A DNA stretch of 64,000 nucleotides from Paraspadella gotoi. Its lineage: Eukaryota; Chaetognatha. A program made the position numbers and the translations under genes. Shown in pieces: positions 12,766 to 24,315 of the stretch. Location of the stretch: assembly GCA_051294375.1 (NCBI GenBank), contig CM119268.1, positions 18,182,005 through 18,246,004 on the forward strand. The letters run 5' to 3'. Every line of letters starts with the position of its first letter. The stretch's first letter is position 1. The notes beneath the pieces are model-generated. The model saw only the letters and a list, made by a program, of their open reading frames with translations. It made no database searches and was not told the origin of the DNA.

Positions 12766-13575
12766 ATAGACATTCATATATAAATTTGTTAGCTTTTGAA
12801 GTCGGGCATTGCAATATGTTCAACCCGCCTATAACTTTAAGTCGTGAACCCGTCGCTCATTGAGTAACGCCATCAGCTCATCACCGCTGGGTACCGATGT
12901 CGATATCCAATGGAACCTACCCTTTGGGAAGTGTGAGGACGGCTATAAACCACCTTGGGGGCTTGAAAAACCCTCAAGCCTGGTTCCAAGCCCAGGTCCC
13001 GTTCCATTGCTGCTGAGGGGGCACAGAAGTTACGGATAGTAGTCTTCAGCCCAATTAGCGCCTAAATCACACTTTTTTTATTATTATCATTTCTAGTTTC
13101 TACCTGGCAAACAATGTACTCTCTGTTGGTAGGATTCACCACCCAACACCATTCGCTGCAGTTTTGCATAAACGAACATCCGGAGAAACAATATCCTAAT
13201 TGTATATAATATATATATATTTTATATAAATAATACGAACTACAAAATACGCATACTAAATATATTTCTGTTTAAGTTGAATCTAATGTTAATGTGGAAG
13301 TAACTTATAGGATTACTAGTTAAAAACGCTGGCTTTAAATTAAGGCGAACCTTTAAAACAGCCGTATGTGAATCCGCATCTACAAGGGTATTTCGGCCAA
13401 ATTTTGCAGGGTTTTCTTAGAGGCGGTTTGCATCCTTGCATCCAGCAGCCATCCATAGGAACTTAAACAGGATTGAAAAATATAAGGTTATGGCGATGTT
13501 GGATAAGGAGACAATATTTATAATAATATACATTTATTACAATGTAAAACGTGAGAATAAAGTATAACAATAAAG
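12766..13575. other. Spacer with an unidentified GC-rich repeat-like stretch
   Basis: About 12785-13070 is more GC-rich than its flanks and has no long ORF. It looks like a fossil repeat of unknown class. The rest is AT-rich. Confidence 0.35.
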
Positions 13576-14231
13576 TATGGTGGACTAAAATCCACCAACC
13601 GTTCATCAGCGGCCATTGGTGCCGGAGGCATGTCATTCACTTCCCAACCCAAAGGTCCGGGGTTCTAGCCCGGTGGTCGTCTGGCAGTTAAGGGGGACGG
13701 GGCGCTTAACCCGCCTGTAACATGGTGTTACAGCCTGATCAGAAGCTCAGGGACTGCTTATATTGAACGGTTCTGTCATTAACACATAAAAATTATTACT
13801 GTCTTTTCATTGGTGAGCCCGACTTCCGAACTCAACAGCAACAACAACACTTTCAGGCGACATGCCTTAACCTGGCGATGCACTTTCCGCCCACAACACA
13901 TCAGGCGACATGCCTCAACTTGGTGACGAACTTTCCACCAACAACAACAATTCACTGAAGAGACGCAACAGACTTCTCCCTACGGGAGGGGGGGATGTAT
14001 GGTGGACTAAAATCCACCAACCGTTCATCAGCGGCCATTGGTGCCGGAGGCAAGTCATTCGCCTCCCAACCCAAAGGTCCGGGGTTCTAGCCCGGTGGTC
14101 GTCTGGCAGTTAAGGGGGACGGGGCGCTTAACCCGCCTGTAACATGGTGTTACAGCCTGATCCGAAGCTCAGGGACTGCTTATATTGAACGGTTATGTCA
14201 CTAACACATAACAAATATTACTGTCTCTTCA
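13576..14231 (+). mobile_element. Miniature LTR retrotransposon (TRIM-like), complete
   Basis: Two direct repeats of exactly 234 bp (13576-13809 and 13998-14231), nearly identical, enclose only 188 bp. The element is flanked by the 4-bp duplication AAAG (13572-13575 and 14232-14235). One base after the left repeat comes TGGTGAGCCCGACTTCCG, placed as a tRNA primer-binding site. Just before the right repeat is the purine run GGGAGGGGGGGATG, placed as a polypurine tract. No gag or pol is encoded, so it would need proteins from another element. The repeats end in CA but start TATGGTGG rather than TG. Their first 20 bases can form a hairpin (TGGTGGA and TCCACCA). The plus strand is assigned from the PBS-to-PPT order. 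Confidence 0.85.
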
Positions 14232-14237
14232 AAAGGT

Positions 14238-14612
14238 TTATTCGAGTGAGAGTTTCGTCCAACGGTGTCGACTTATAAAGAAGAGAGAAAGAGAGAGAAA
14301 CGTCGGTCGTATCAAGTATATATATTTAAAAAAACATGTCTCACTCTCGGCGTTGGCGTTGGCGTGGTCCACGAAATTGGCGTTGGCGTGGTCCACGGAA
14401 TTAGCGTTGGCGTTGTCCACGGAATTGGCTTTGGCGTTGGTGTTGGCGTGGTCCACGGAATTGGCGTTGGCGAGAGTTTCCCTGTAAGACTCAGCGTTGG
14501 CGTTAGATCTGACGGACGTATTCTTTAAGGCATCGATTGTACTGAGATATTTCCCTACTCCACTCGCAAGGAACATCGAAAATGACACGAGTAAAAAGAA
14601 AAAGTCTTTCAT
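14238..14612 (-). CDS. Possible small secreted Asn/Ala-rich repeat peptide
   Basis: A 124-codon ORF starts MKDFFFLLVSFSMFLASGVG, a convincing signal peptide, and continues into four or five copies of a unit like NANSVDHA before a hydrophobic tail. The repeat unit is 18 or 30 bp, a multiple of three, so unit changes keep frame. A GTGAGA donor just after the repeats could remove the unlikely tail. No family is recognised. The plus strand is also open across the repeat (Gly/Val-rich), so this may be only a minisatellite that happens to be open. There is no dibasic cleavage pattern of a neuropeptide precursor. Confidence 0.33.
   Translation of the reverse strand: MKDFFFLLVSFSMFLASGVGKYLSTIDALKNTSVRSNANAESYRETLANANSVDHANTNAKANSVDNANANSVDHANANFVDHANANAESETCFFKYIYLIRPTFLSLSLFFISRHRWTKLSLE
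14343..14480. repeat. 18/30-bp minisatellite (cgttggcgtggtccacggaattgg)
   Basis: Repeat built from ttggcgttggcg and gtggtccacggaa blocks. It underlies the repeat region of the small secreted ORF on the minus strand. Confidence 0.9.
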
Positions 14613-14872
14613 TCTTGAAAGAACGCTTGTTTTCTAGACAAATAAAAGTTTCGCTTTAGGAAATAGATTTTTTTTAATAATTGCTCTTTGTCGATCCGAG
14701 GTGTTCGTCATGCGGGCGCGAAAATCCGTGGGATGATTCAGTCGGAATTAAGGCACTAGTTACTTTTAAAAATTAGGAACAAATGACAAATGACCATTGT
14801 AGATAATTGTACCTCTATAACCTCTATACAAACGCCATCTACCTTCTTCCTCTCTCTCTCTCTCTCCCTCTA

Positions 14873-14903
<31 letters not shown>

Positions 14904-15073
14904 CCCTCTTCTCTCTCTTCTCTCTCTCTCTCTCTCTCTCTACAAGTCTTCACTCATTTCTTCCTCCATAGAATTTTTGAGCGCGCCCTATAAAAAATGC
15001 ATCTTCTTAACCGAACATTTTCCAGGACACAACTATGACGGGAAGGGCGGAAATAGGCGGAGAGGACAGAAAG

Positions 15074-15150
<77 letters not shown>

Positions 15151-15468
15151 AGGAGGAGGAGAGAAGAGTGAAGAGGAGATGGGTTATTGGAGCATTTAGG
15201 TCATGGAAAGTGAAGAATGCGGTTTCTTCGCCGTCCGGCAACCCGACGGCCAGTTTCAGCATTGCGCTCGATCCATGACGGTAAAAACTTTCTTTATGAG
15301 AGGACGTTTGGCTTATGAGAGGGCGCAATGGAGATTTGGGTGGGAGGAGAGAGGAAGAAGAAAAGAGTGAAGAAGAGGGAGAAGAGCAGGTTGTATCTTC
15401 AAGATGCATCCCCCGGCAGAGAAATATAGGGGAAAGAGAGAGAGAAAGAGAGAAAGAGATAGAGGAGA

Positions 15469-15520
<52 letters not shown>

Positions 15521-15637
15521 GAAGAGCTTAAACTCTAGGATGCATCTGAACGATATGGTCTCCCGCAGAGAAGTTATAGAGGGAGAAGAGAGAGAGAGCA
15601 GAGAGAGAGAAGAATGACGAGGAGATAGGACGAGAGT

Positions 15638-15676
<39 letters not shown>

Positions 15677-15971
15677 ATCTCTAGGAGGCATCTGAACGAT
15701 ATTGTCTCCCGGCAGCGAAAGGAGACAAATTCTATTTATCTGAGACGAGAATCTGACATTTTTAGGATTCCGTCTGGTATCCGGAATCCGGAATCCGGAA
15801 TCCGGTATCCGGGACGGAGAGGAAGAAGAGGAAAGGGAATCAGAATTGGAAAATGGAGCAGGAAAAAGAAATAACACGAGAAGCAGTAAAAGCACAGTTT
15901 TAATAAAGTTTAGAATTAAATGTTATAGTAACATGTGATAATCCTTTCTTTTCGTTATTATTTAATATTTC
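14613..15971. other. Microsatellite-dense interval without a gene
   Basis: GA/CT tracts lie at 14851-14941, 15070-15157, 15430-15515 and 15585-15675. Between them the segment gcatctgaacgatat followed by gtctccc recurs (15543 and 15687, with a weaker copy near 15402), so the tracts spread as part of a larger duplicated unit of about 145 bp. The 313-codon minus-strand ORF over this interval is Leu/Ser repeat translation and is rejected. Confidence 0.8.
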
Positions 15972-16122
15972 GAGAAAACAAAGTGTTTTTGTATTTGTGA
16001 CAACGATTTATTTTAATAGACGGACATGTTTCATGTTATGAAGACTCGAACCCAAAGAGTCGAAACATGTCCGTCTATTAAAATAAATCGTTGTCACAAA
16101 TACAAAAACACTTTGTTTTCTC
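15972..16122. repeat. Perfect palindrome with 61-bp arms and hammerhead-like core
   Basis: Arms 15972-16032 and 16062-16122 are exact reverse complements over 61 bp, with a 29-bp centre. On the plus strand the centre and right arm read ATGA (16038-16041), GACTC (16043-16047), GAGTC (16057-16061), GAAA (16062-16065), then GTC (16073-16075). This is the order of a hammerhead ribozyme core, although CUGAUGA is degraded to TTATGA. Confidence 0.9.
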
Positions 16123-16275
16123 TAAATGTTATAGTTAAAATAACGAGATTTATTTAAGTTTAAAAAATAATAATTTTTGGGTCAAGAAAAAAAAATTACA
16201 AAAATATCGAGAATCTCCCTTTCTTATCACCGCAAATTTCACTTTGAAATCTTACTTTTAAGTAAAATCCACAAA

Positions 16276-16352
16276 CAGACAGACAGACAGACAGACAATG
16301 AGGCAGACAAACAGTCAGGCAGACAGACAGGCAGAGAAACAGAAAGACTAAT
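16276..16352. repeat. (ACAG)n microsatellite, imperfect
   Basis: Repeats of acag/gcag over about 75 bp. Confidence 0.9.
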
Positions 16353-16380
16353 AAAAAAATTTTAATAGACACTTGATTAA

Positions 16381-16914
16381 TAAAGCGTAGCAAAAATAAT
16401 AAAATCAAATAAATAAATAAAAAAATATTTTTCTTTTTCAATATTCGCATACGCCCATATTTATACTTAGTACCCTGGAAAATGTATAAATTTTAAAATG
16501 TTTTTTTTAAGCAGATTCGAATTTCTCACGAAAAGTTGATATAAGGAAATAAAACTCTTTTTAGAAAATTATTTTATTAAGTGGGTCAAAATCCTAAAAA
16601 AACTTTTATTATTAACCTATATTTAAATTTTAGTATAAAAAATATATTTTTTTGAATTTTTGGCTAACTTTTTTAATTAAGGCCTATTTTTTCTTTTATC
16701 TACTTTTTATGATGAATTCGAATCTGTTTTCAAAACTAAGAAAACATTATTTTAAAATTTTTGACATTTTCTATGGTGAGTCCTATTTATAAATATTGGC
16801 GTATGCGAAAATTTGTTAAATTTTAAAAAAGATTTTATATATCAATTTTCTTTAGTCTAAAACTGTTCATGATTAACTATTCGAATTTTTATCTGCAACT
16901 TTCACTACGCCTTA
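16381..16914 (+). mobile_element. hAT-type foldback MITE, copy C (diverged)
   Basis: A 534-bp relative of copy A, starting TAAAGCGTAG and ending CTACGCCTTA. It is flanked by TTGATTAA and TTGTTTAA (7 of 8 match). An internal inverted pair, ATTCGCATACGCC near 16443 and GGCGTATGCGAAAAT near 16798, confirms the foldback form. Confidence 0.75.
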
Positions 16915-18273
<1,359 letters not shown>

Positions 18274-18653
18274 AGTCACGGAACTCCGTTTAATAAAGCC
18301 TTCACCGTTAAACACACAAAAAGTTGGACAAGAACAGGTTTAGTTTGGTGACAATGGTGACAAAGACAGGATATATAAATGATGATAATTATGATATTGA
18401 TGATGATGAAAATGATGTAGATGTTAACAAAATATATATTTACGTAATGGATTTCAAATAGTTAGGGTCGAAATTCTTTTTGCTATATTATAGAAACTTC
18501 TCCCAATAATCGGATAAAACTCTGTATTTAATTAAATAATTAAATAGTAGATTATTATCATCTATTATACTTTAAAATATCACTCGTTGATGCTTCTAAC
18601 CACGTTGCACCAAATATGCACACCATAGCGAACCATAGTGAACCCTTTCTATA

Positions 18654-18950
18654 CGAAGACGACTACGACATTCTTGCAAATGACGGAGACAAGGACCGCG
18701 ATTACGACGACGTCTTTTACGACGACGATGACGACGACGACGATGCCGACGGCAACAATTGACCCAAGGGATAACAGACATAAAACGAGAGAGAGGAAAA
18801 AGAATATGGAGAGCTGGAGCCGAGGGGAAAAGAGAGCGGCTTAGTTTTGAAAATGAGAGAAAATGTTTTTACAAAAAGAAACGATAACTGAACATTGTTT
18901 TCTACAAATATAACGAAATTAAAAAAATGGGCAGGAGAGAGAGAGAGAGA
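18654..18950 (+). repeat. Left copy of a near-identical 290-bp duplication
   Basis: From cgaagacgac through gggcaggagagagaga this matches 31191-31481 almost base for base: the same (GAC)n run, then ttcttgcaaatgacggagac, then aaaacgagagagaggaaaaa. The only differences are a few substitutions and 1-2 base indels. The two copies diverge inside the GA tract that follows. Confidence 0.92.
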
Positions 18951-21900
18951 GAGGAGAGAGAGAGGAGAGAGACGAGGAGAAGAAGACGAGAGAGGAGAGA
19001 GACAGAGGAGACGGAGGGGAGGAGAGGATTTAAAAAAAAATCGGGTTTATCTATTATATACTGAAGGGAACGGAAGAGGGAGAGAATTTTAGCTTGGGAG
19101 GGAGGGAGGATGAGGGGAGAACAATTCTAGGGAAGTCGGGTATGTACACTAGGGAAATAATAACAATTACATGTGTAGCGGGTCAAAAAATGAGGAGATG
19201 AGAGAGGTTAAAGAAGGATTGAAATATAGAAATTAGATTATGAAAATAACAATTTAAAAACATTTGTTTAGAGGGGCCACGAAACGGGCTACTCTTATAA
19301 TAATTTTAAAAAAATACAGTATAAATATTTATCTTGTATTTTATTATATGATACGAGAAGAACGAATAAAGTATGGGTTGCGGATATCATTTTGGGGTGG
19401 AAGTTCGCTCTGAGACCCTAGACCATGATAAACACGTAATGCCGTGGGGATGGGCCAAGAACATGCATCAGGTTCACTCAAGCCTGAGAAGACGCGTTTA
19501 TACGACATTGCCTCTCTATTATAAATTAAAATATTAAAAAATTGAAAAACATTAAGTGTACAAAAAATTTAAAAAGAGTGCTATTATTTTAGGAAGGTTG
19601 CAAAATGCAAAGTTTTCGCATTTAATTGGGAAACAATCGAATTTTATTTTTGTGTGTATCTTAGCAGACTATGTTTCGGCTCATAAATTCGAGGCCTTAT
19701 CAGCTGCTTTTGACAGTTAAATCGCGTAAAATCTTTGGACAGATTTTGTGAGTTAATAGAAGGAGGAGAGGAGAGAGAGAAGTGAAGAAGAGAGTCAAGG
19801 TGGTTAAAGTATTCAACACCGAATTGGAGGAAAAAGAGCATGTGGGTTACAAATTTTGGTGAGACAGGATTTTAGACAAAGGCCAGCTTTGATAAGACTA
19901 AAAAAAAAGTTATAAAAGCACAAGATCGGACAAAAAATAATGGAAAGAATGGGAAAATAATTAATATGCCAAGAACCATGATTCATGATCGTAGACGCGG
20001 ATCTATTGAAATAACTATACGATGCGGACATGTATAATTACCTCATATTGTTCATTTGACGCTTGAATAACCCATGTAAAAAAGAAGATCTATTTCTCTT
20101 TGGGGGGAGCGGGGGGGTGAGACGGGTAAGAATAGGTCAGTGGGCGTGATTGCACATAGACACGTCGGTTAATGAATCCATTGGGTTACCTGGGTGAGGA
20201 TTGAGTATAATGTGGATTTTTCTTTTAGAATCAAAATTTTTGGTTTTTGATCCTAATATTATAATGTTTGTGAGATGACTAACAAGTTAACCGCTCTCTC
20301 ATGACTTGTTGATTGTGAAGAATTGATTTGTTAGTTCATAGAGGAGGAGTGAAATGAAGTTACACTTATTGACGTTTAAATACCAAAAGAACAAGATTAA
20401 TGTATTCAGTTTATATTTATAAATGGTTATTTATGCAAATGAATACCAAGAGACTTCTTCGTACCAAACCAATCTAAGGAATTTAAACTCTCTGCAAAAC
20501 AAAATATAGTATATTGATTTAAACAGTAGGGAATTTATTTCTAGAAAGTGAAACAGTTTATGTTTCTTGAAGATATGTGGTCATTCTCATATGTTGTACA
20601 CGTTTAAATTTGTTATATTTGTTTTGTATTTGTTTCTCAGCGGAACAGAAAGAACAGGACACGTCAGCTGACAATAGTACATATGAAAGGAGGTAAAACG
20701 CCGAGACGACAGTAGGGTGCGATCAGGGCGATCGGATGTTGGGCGGCGCTGGTCTCTTGTCTTGTATCTTAGACTTTCTTGCTACTTATAATTCACTCTA
20801 CAAAATAAAAACAACAAATCACATTTTAAACACAGAAAAAACCCTCAGAATTGAAAGAATAATTATTAATTCGAAATTGGGGGGGGCATCTGTTGGCCAA
20901 ACGGCTAAACCTGTAATCTCCGTCCTTCACAAATAGCTTCTCGCCTCTCATACCGAGGGATTAAGATACAGAGGTGAAGTATTGTAAGGAAGTGGCAAAG
21001 GGTTGATTTAACTTCTTCAACCTGTAAACAGAAAGGAGAAATTCAGATACTTCTCGCGGAGATGAGCTTGAATTATTGATAATGCAATAATTCCGTGAAA
21101 AAAAGAACCGTAAATCTAACTTTTAAGAAGATTTAAAAAATGTATGGAATTTTTTAATGATATTCTTGTTCTCATAGATGTCTTATGTTTCGTTTCGTTG
21201 TCATTTTATTGTTTTGTATTGAGTAAACGATAACGAGCCAGGGTAGAATTCGGATCGAGGGAAGAAATGAGGAATGGAGTGGAGCGAAATAAATAAAAAC
21301 AAAAACAAATTCGTGAACTAAGCCGTAGCACGACCCACGAAAAATTGATGTAGATATAGGAGACCTTATTTTCATAATATGCCAGGGATAGTTCCTTCGG
21401 AAACTACTACTTATAAAGATAGACAAATAAAAGATACAACGCCATACTTTAATAAGTATTAATAGCGGCGCAATTTAATCGCACCGTTTTAGGGTAATAC
21501 TCAAAAAAAACAAAAAAAAAACAAACAAAGCAATATACAAAAGAAAAAAAACCTGTTTGCTTGGAATTCTAGCGATCTCATTTATACAACTTGAACTAGT
21601 TTTTATAAATTAAAGTTTACTTTTTTGTGTTGTATTTTTGTTTTAATAATCGAAGAGAATGAGGTGAAGGCAGAATTGGTATCGCGCGCGGTATATGAAC
21701 GTGTACCGGTCTTTGTGTAGGAGCAGAAGGGTGTAGAAAATTAACCAGCTTGCCTCTCCCCGCTTTCGTTTCGGCGGGTGGCCCGTATACAGCTCGGGCC
21801 GGACCACATGCATTACTTCTTGTCAGGGAGGGCGCTCCGCGTCGAGTGCATCATCTTCCTAACAATCTTCGGACTAGCTTTCTTCGAGCCTCATATATTG

Positions 21901-22942
21901 GGGAATTTTTCTGGGCGAAACAAGGGGGGGCGGGGGTCGGGGGCGGGGGGGGAGAACGGAGCGGGCGTCGGGGGGGGGCGCGGGCGTAAAACGACCAGGG
22001 AAAAAAAAGATGGAGAGAAGAGCAGAGGAGAAGAGAAAGAATAAAGGAAAAGGGAGAGAGAAGAAGAAGAAAAAGAAAATAGTATATACCAATTTACTTT
22101 TGGCACAGTCGAAGTACAACAAGGGGAAAACTAAAGATAATGGAAAACGATTGAAATGTTTCTGACTAATAACCAATTTGAAATAAGAAATTGAATAGAT
22201 GTAAAGAAGAACATTGAAATTTTGATGATTTTAGATTAGAGGATAGATAAAAGTAAATATTGTAGTGAAATATAAGGAATCAGAAAGAGCTCAAAATGAG
22301 CTGGGCCGCCCCGGTCTGCGTGAAGGAAAGCACCTTGCTGACTGTGCCGGTCATTGGCGGTGCATAGGTTGGGAAGATCACAGGATATCATCTCGTGTTT
22401 AGGCGGGCCTCTCAATTGTTCCCTGCCCAACAAACCCAAGGCCACCCTAATAATCCCCTCTGGCCTGATACGACCTGCGACGCGCCCATCTTCTCACCTT
22501 GACCTTGTGAGGGGCGGTGTCTCACTTCTTGCACATTGTTGTTGACAGGGATGCTGGAGTCTCTTCTTCATCCTCCTGCAGCCGTCTGCTTGCGACGACG
22601 CCCCAGCCCGTCAGAGAAAGCGGGCTGAGTGTGTTGAAGAGATGTTCGGCAGGTGTCAGGTGGGGAGCCATCGGTTGACGAAGGTCTCCGCCTGCTCGTT
22701 GGAGTAGGGACAGGGGAGTACATTGCTGCGGTTGTGGTGGTGTGGGGTGTTCCACCCACTGCTTTGATGAAGCGCCGAATCATAGTTTGGAGGGAGATCG
22801 AATCATCCTACCATCGCGTTCGAGAAGAGGGTTCGAGGGGCCTTGCATGTTAATATGGCCTCTCTAATCAACCACAATTGAACCACGTTAGGGTTCATGG
22901 GGACAGCACGAGACAGTCCTTCCTCTCTGAATCAGATGACAC
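18951..22942. other. AT-rich gene-free block, left part
   Basis: No gene is recognised. There are short GC-rich islands (about 19370-19500, 21660-21990 and 22300-22930) that look like decayed repeats. A hammerhead-like motif lies on the minus strand at 19662-19712. CT/GA microsatellites, common elsewhere, are nearly absent after 19020. Confidence 0.5.
19662..19712 (-). other. Hammerhead-ribozyme-like motif
   Basis: Read on the minus strand: AGCAG, CTGATAA (19703-19697), a stem formed by GGCCTC and GAGCC, then GAAA (19677-19674), C, ATA, GTC and TGCT. This is the order stem I, core box, stem II, GAAA, short stem III, NUH site, stem I. The core box differs from CUGANGA at one base, and stem I (AGCA with TGCT) has one bulged base. 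Probably a degraded retroelement-derived ribozyme. Confidence 0.5.
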
Positions 22943-23543
22943 TAAGGGGGGGGTCGTGTAGTAAAATTTCTAAATTTAACTTTAATTAAAATTCTAAAAG
23001 TGAGGAACGAACAACATTAATTAATGAACATTTATGTAATTAAAAAATTATAATAAATTTTACAATTTACGCAGTAGGCCATATTTATACTAGTACTAAT
23101 CCAATAAATGTTAAAATTTCAAAACAGTTTTTAATTTTTTCAGATTTGGATTCGTCATAAAAAGTTGATAAAAAAAGAAATAAAACTCTTTTTGAAAAAT
23201 TCCTTATTAAGTGGGTCAAAAATTAGAAAAAGCTATATTTTAAGCTGAAAATATTTTTATATATTAAATATAGTTTTTTAATTTTTAACCCACTTAATGA
23301 AAGAATTTTTAAAAATGATTTATATTTTCTTTATCAACTTTTGACAAGATTCAAATCTGCAATCAAAATTAAGAAAAGCTATTTGAAATTTTTGATTTTA
23401 TAAGGATAGTACTATATATAAATATAGCCTACTGCGAAAATTAAAAAACATAAAATTATTTTTTTACAAATTAATGTTACTGATGAGTATGTTGTTCATA
23501 ATTGACTTTAGAATTTCGTAGTTAACTTTCACTACGTCGCTTA
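22943..23543 (-). mobile_element. hAT-type foldback MITE, copy B (inverted)
   Basis: About 600 bp matching copy A in reverse orientation, including actcatcagtaacatt-like and cttaatgaaagaattttt-like internal blocks. The left end is damaged by a G run (TAAGGGGGGGGTCGTGTAG) and the right end is CTACGTCGCTTA. The flanking 8-mers GATGACAC and ATGGACCA are only a poor match. It is inserted in a GC-richer stretch (about 22300-24040), itself probably an older repeat. Confidence 0.75.
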
Positions 23544-24129
23544 ATGGACCACTTGAGCGTGCCGTGCTCTGGCACCGTGCGTGACATGATATGCCCGACG
23601 CAGCGTCTCATGTAGAGTCTTACGTGTGCCTGAAAACGGTCTGAGAACGAAGACTTAGCCTGTCTCCGCGCCACATATGTGTCTCGCACAAGGGTTGTGG
23701 TTGCCCGCCCTGCACAGGGCCGCCCAATAGACGGCTCCTGATGTTTTCTAGGTCTGGGGATTTTGTCCTTTCGGGTTCACCATTTTTGTCAACGAGGCGA
23801 GCCGCGGTCCGTCACTGAGAGGAGATCCCCTGCTTTGCTAGCACCCGCACCAATAAACTCAGTGTATCCGCCTGGTGGTAGGGGAGGGACAAGTGGCCAC
23901 GTTCCTGGGTCGCTTCTGCTTTATCTTCATTTGCGCTTGGTGGCGCAGGTAGATGTTTCATCAGGTCAAGCTTCCCCACCCATCGCGTCCTGTGGGGGCA
24001 GAGGATGCGGACAGCGGTCTAGGCGGAGTACTTGGGAGAAAGGTATAACCATGAAGTTGAAAATCAAGAATCTTTGTATATTTAAAGATTATTTTATTTC
24101 TAAATCTTACCTATATGAAATAATTTTAT

Positions 24130-24315
24130 AAGAATAAGTTATTTTTTCTTTAATCAACTTTTTGACGAGGAAGCTCAAATCTGCGATCAGAATTAACAAA
24201 AAGTTCCATTTATTTAAAATGTTGGATTTTTTGAAGGATAGTACTGATATATAGAATATAATGTAAAAATAAAAAATAAAAAAAATTTTTTTTTTTTATA
24301 AAATTATGTTTAATA
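24130..24315 (-). mobile_element. Fragment of the same MITE family
   Basis: The blocks atcaactttttgacgaggaa, aaatctgcgatcagaatta and ggatagtactgatatata match the corresponding part of copy B. Both ends of the element are missing. Confidence 0.55.

Noticed and set aside
13640-13665. tRNA-like B box (ggggttctagcccgg) suggesting a tRNA gene or SINE
   Set aside because: No cloverleaf forms and no good A box is present; the sequence is part of the 234-bp LTR with PBS, PPT and target duplication, so the LTR reading is preferred.
13730-13765. Hammerhead ribozyme in the TRIM repeat (cctgatcagaagctcagg)
   Set aside because: CUGAUCA lacks the invariant G and no GAAA box follows at the right place; it is only a small hairpin.
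14954-15895. 313-codon minus-strand ORF starting MLLLLLVLFLFPAP
   Set aside because: It is mostly translated (CT)n (Leu/Ser runs). Its length is a product of the repeat, it has no family motif, and both strands are open.
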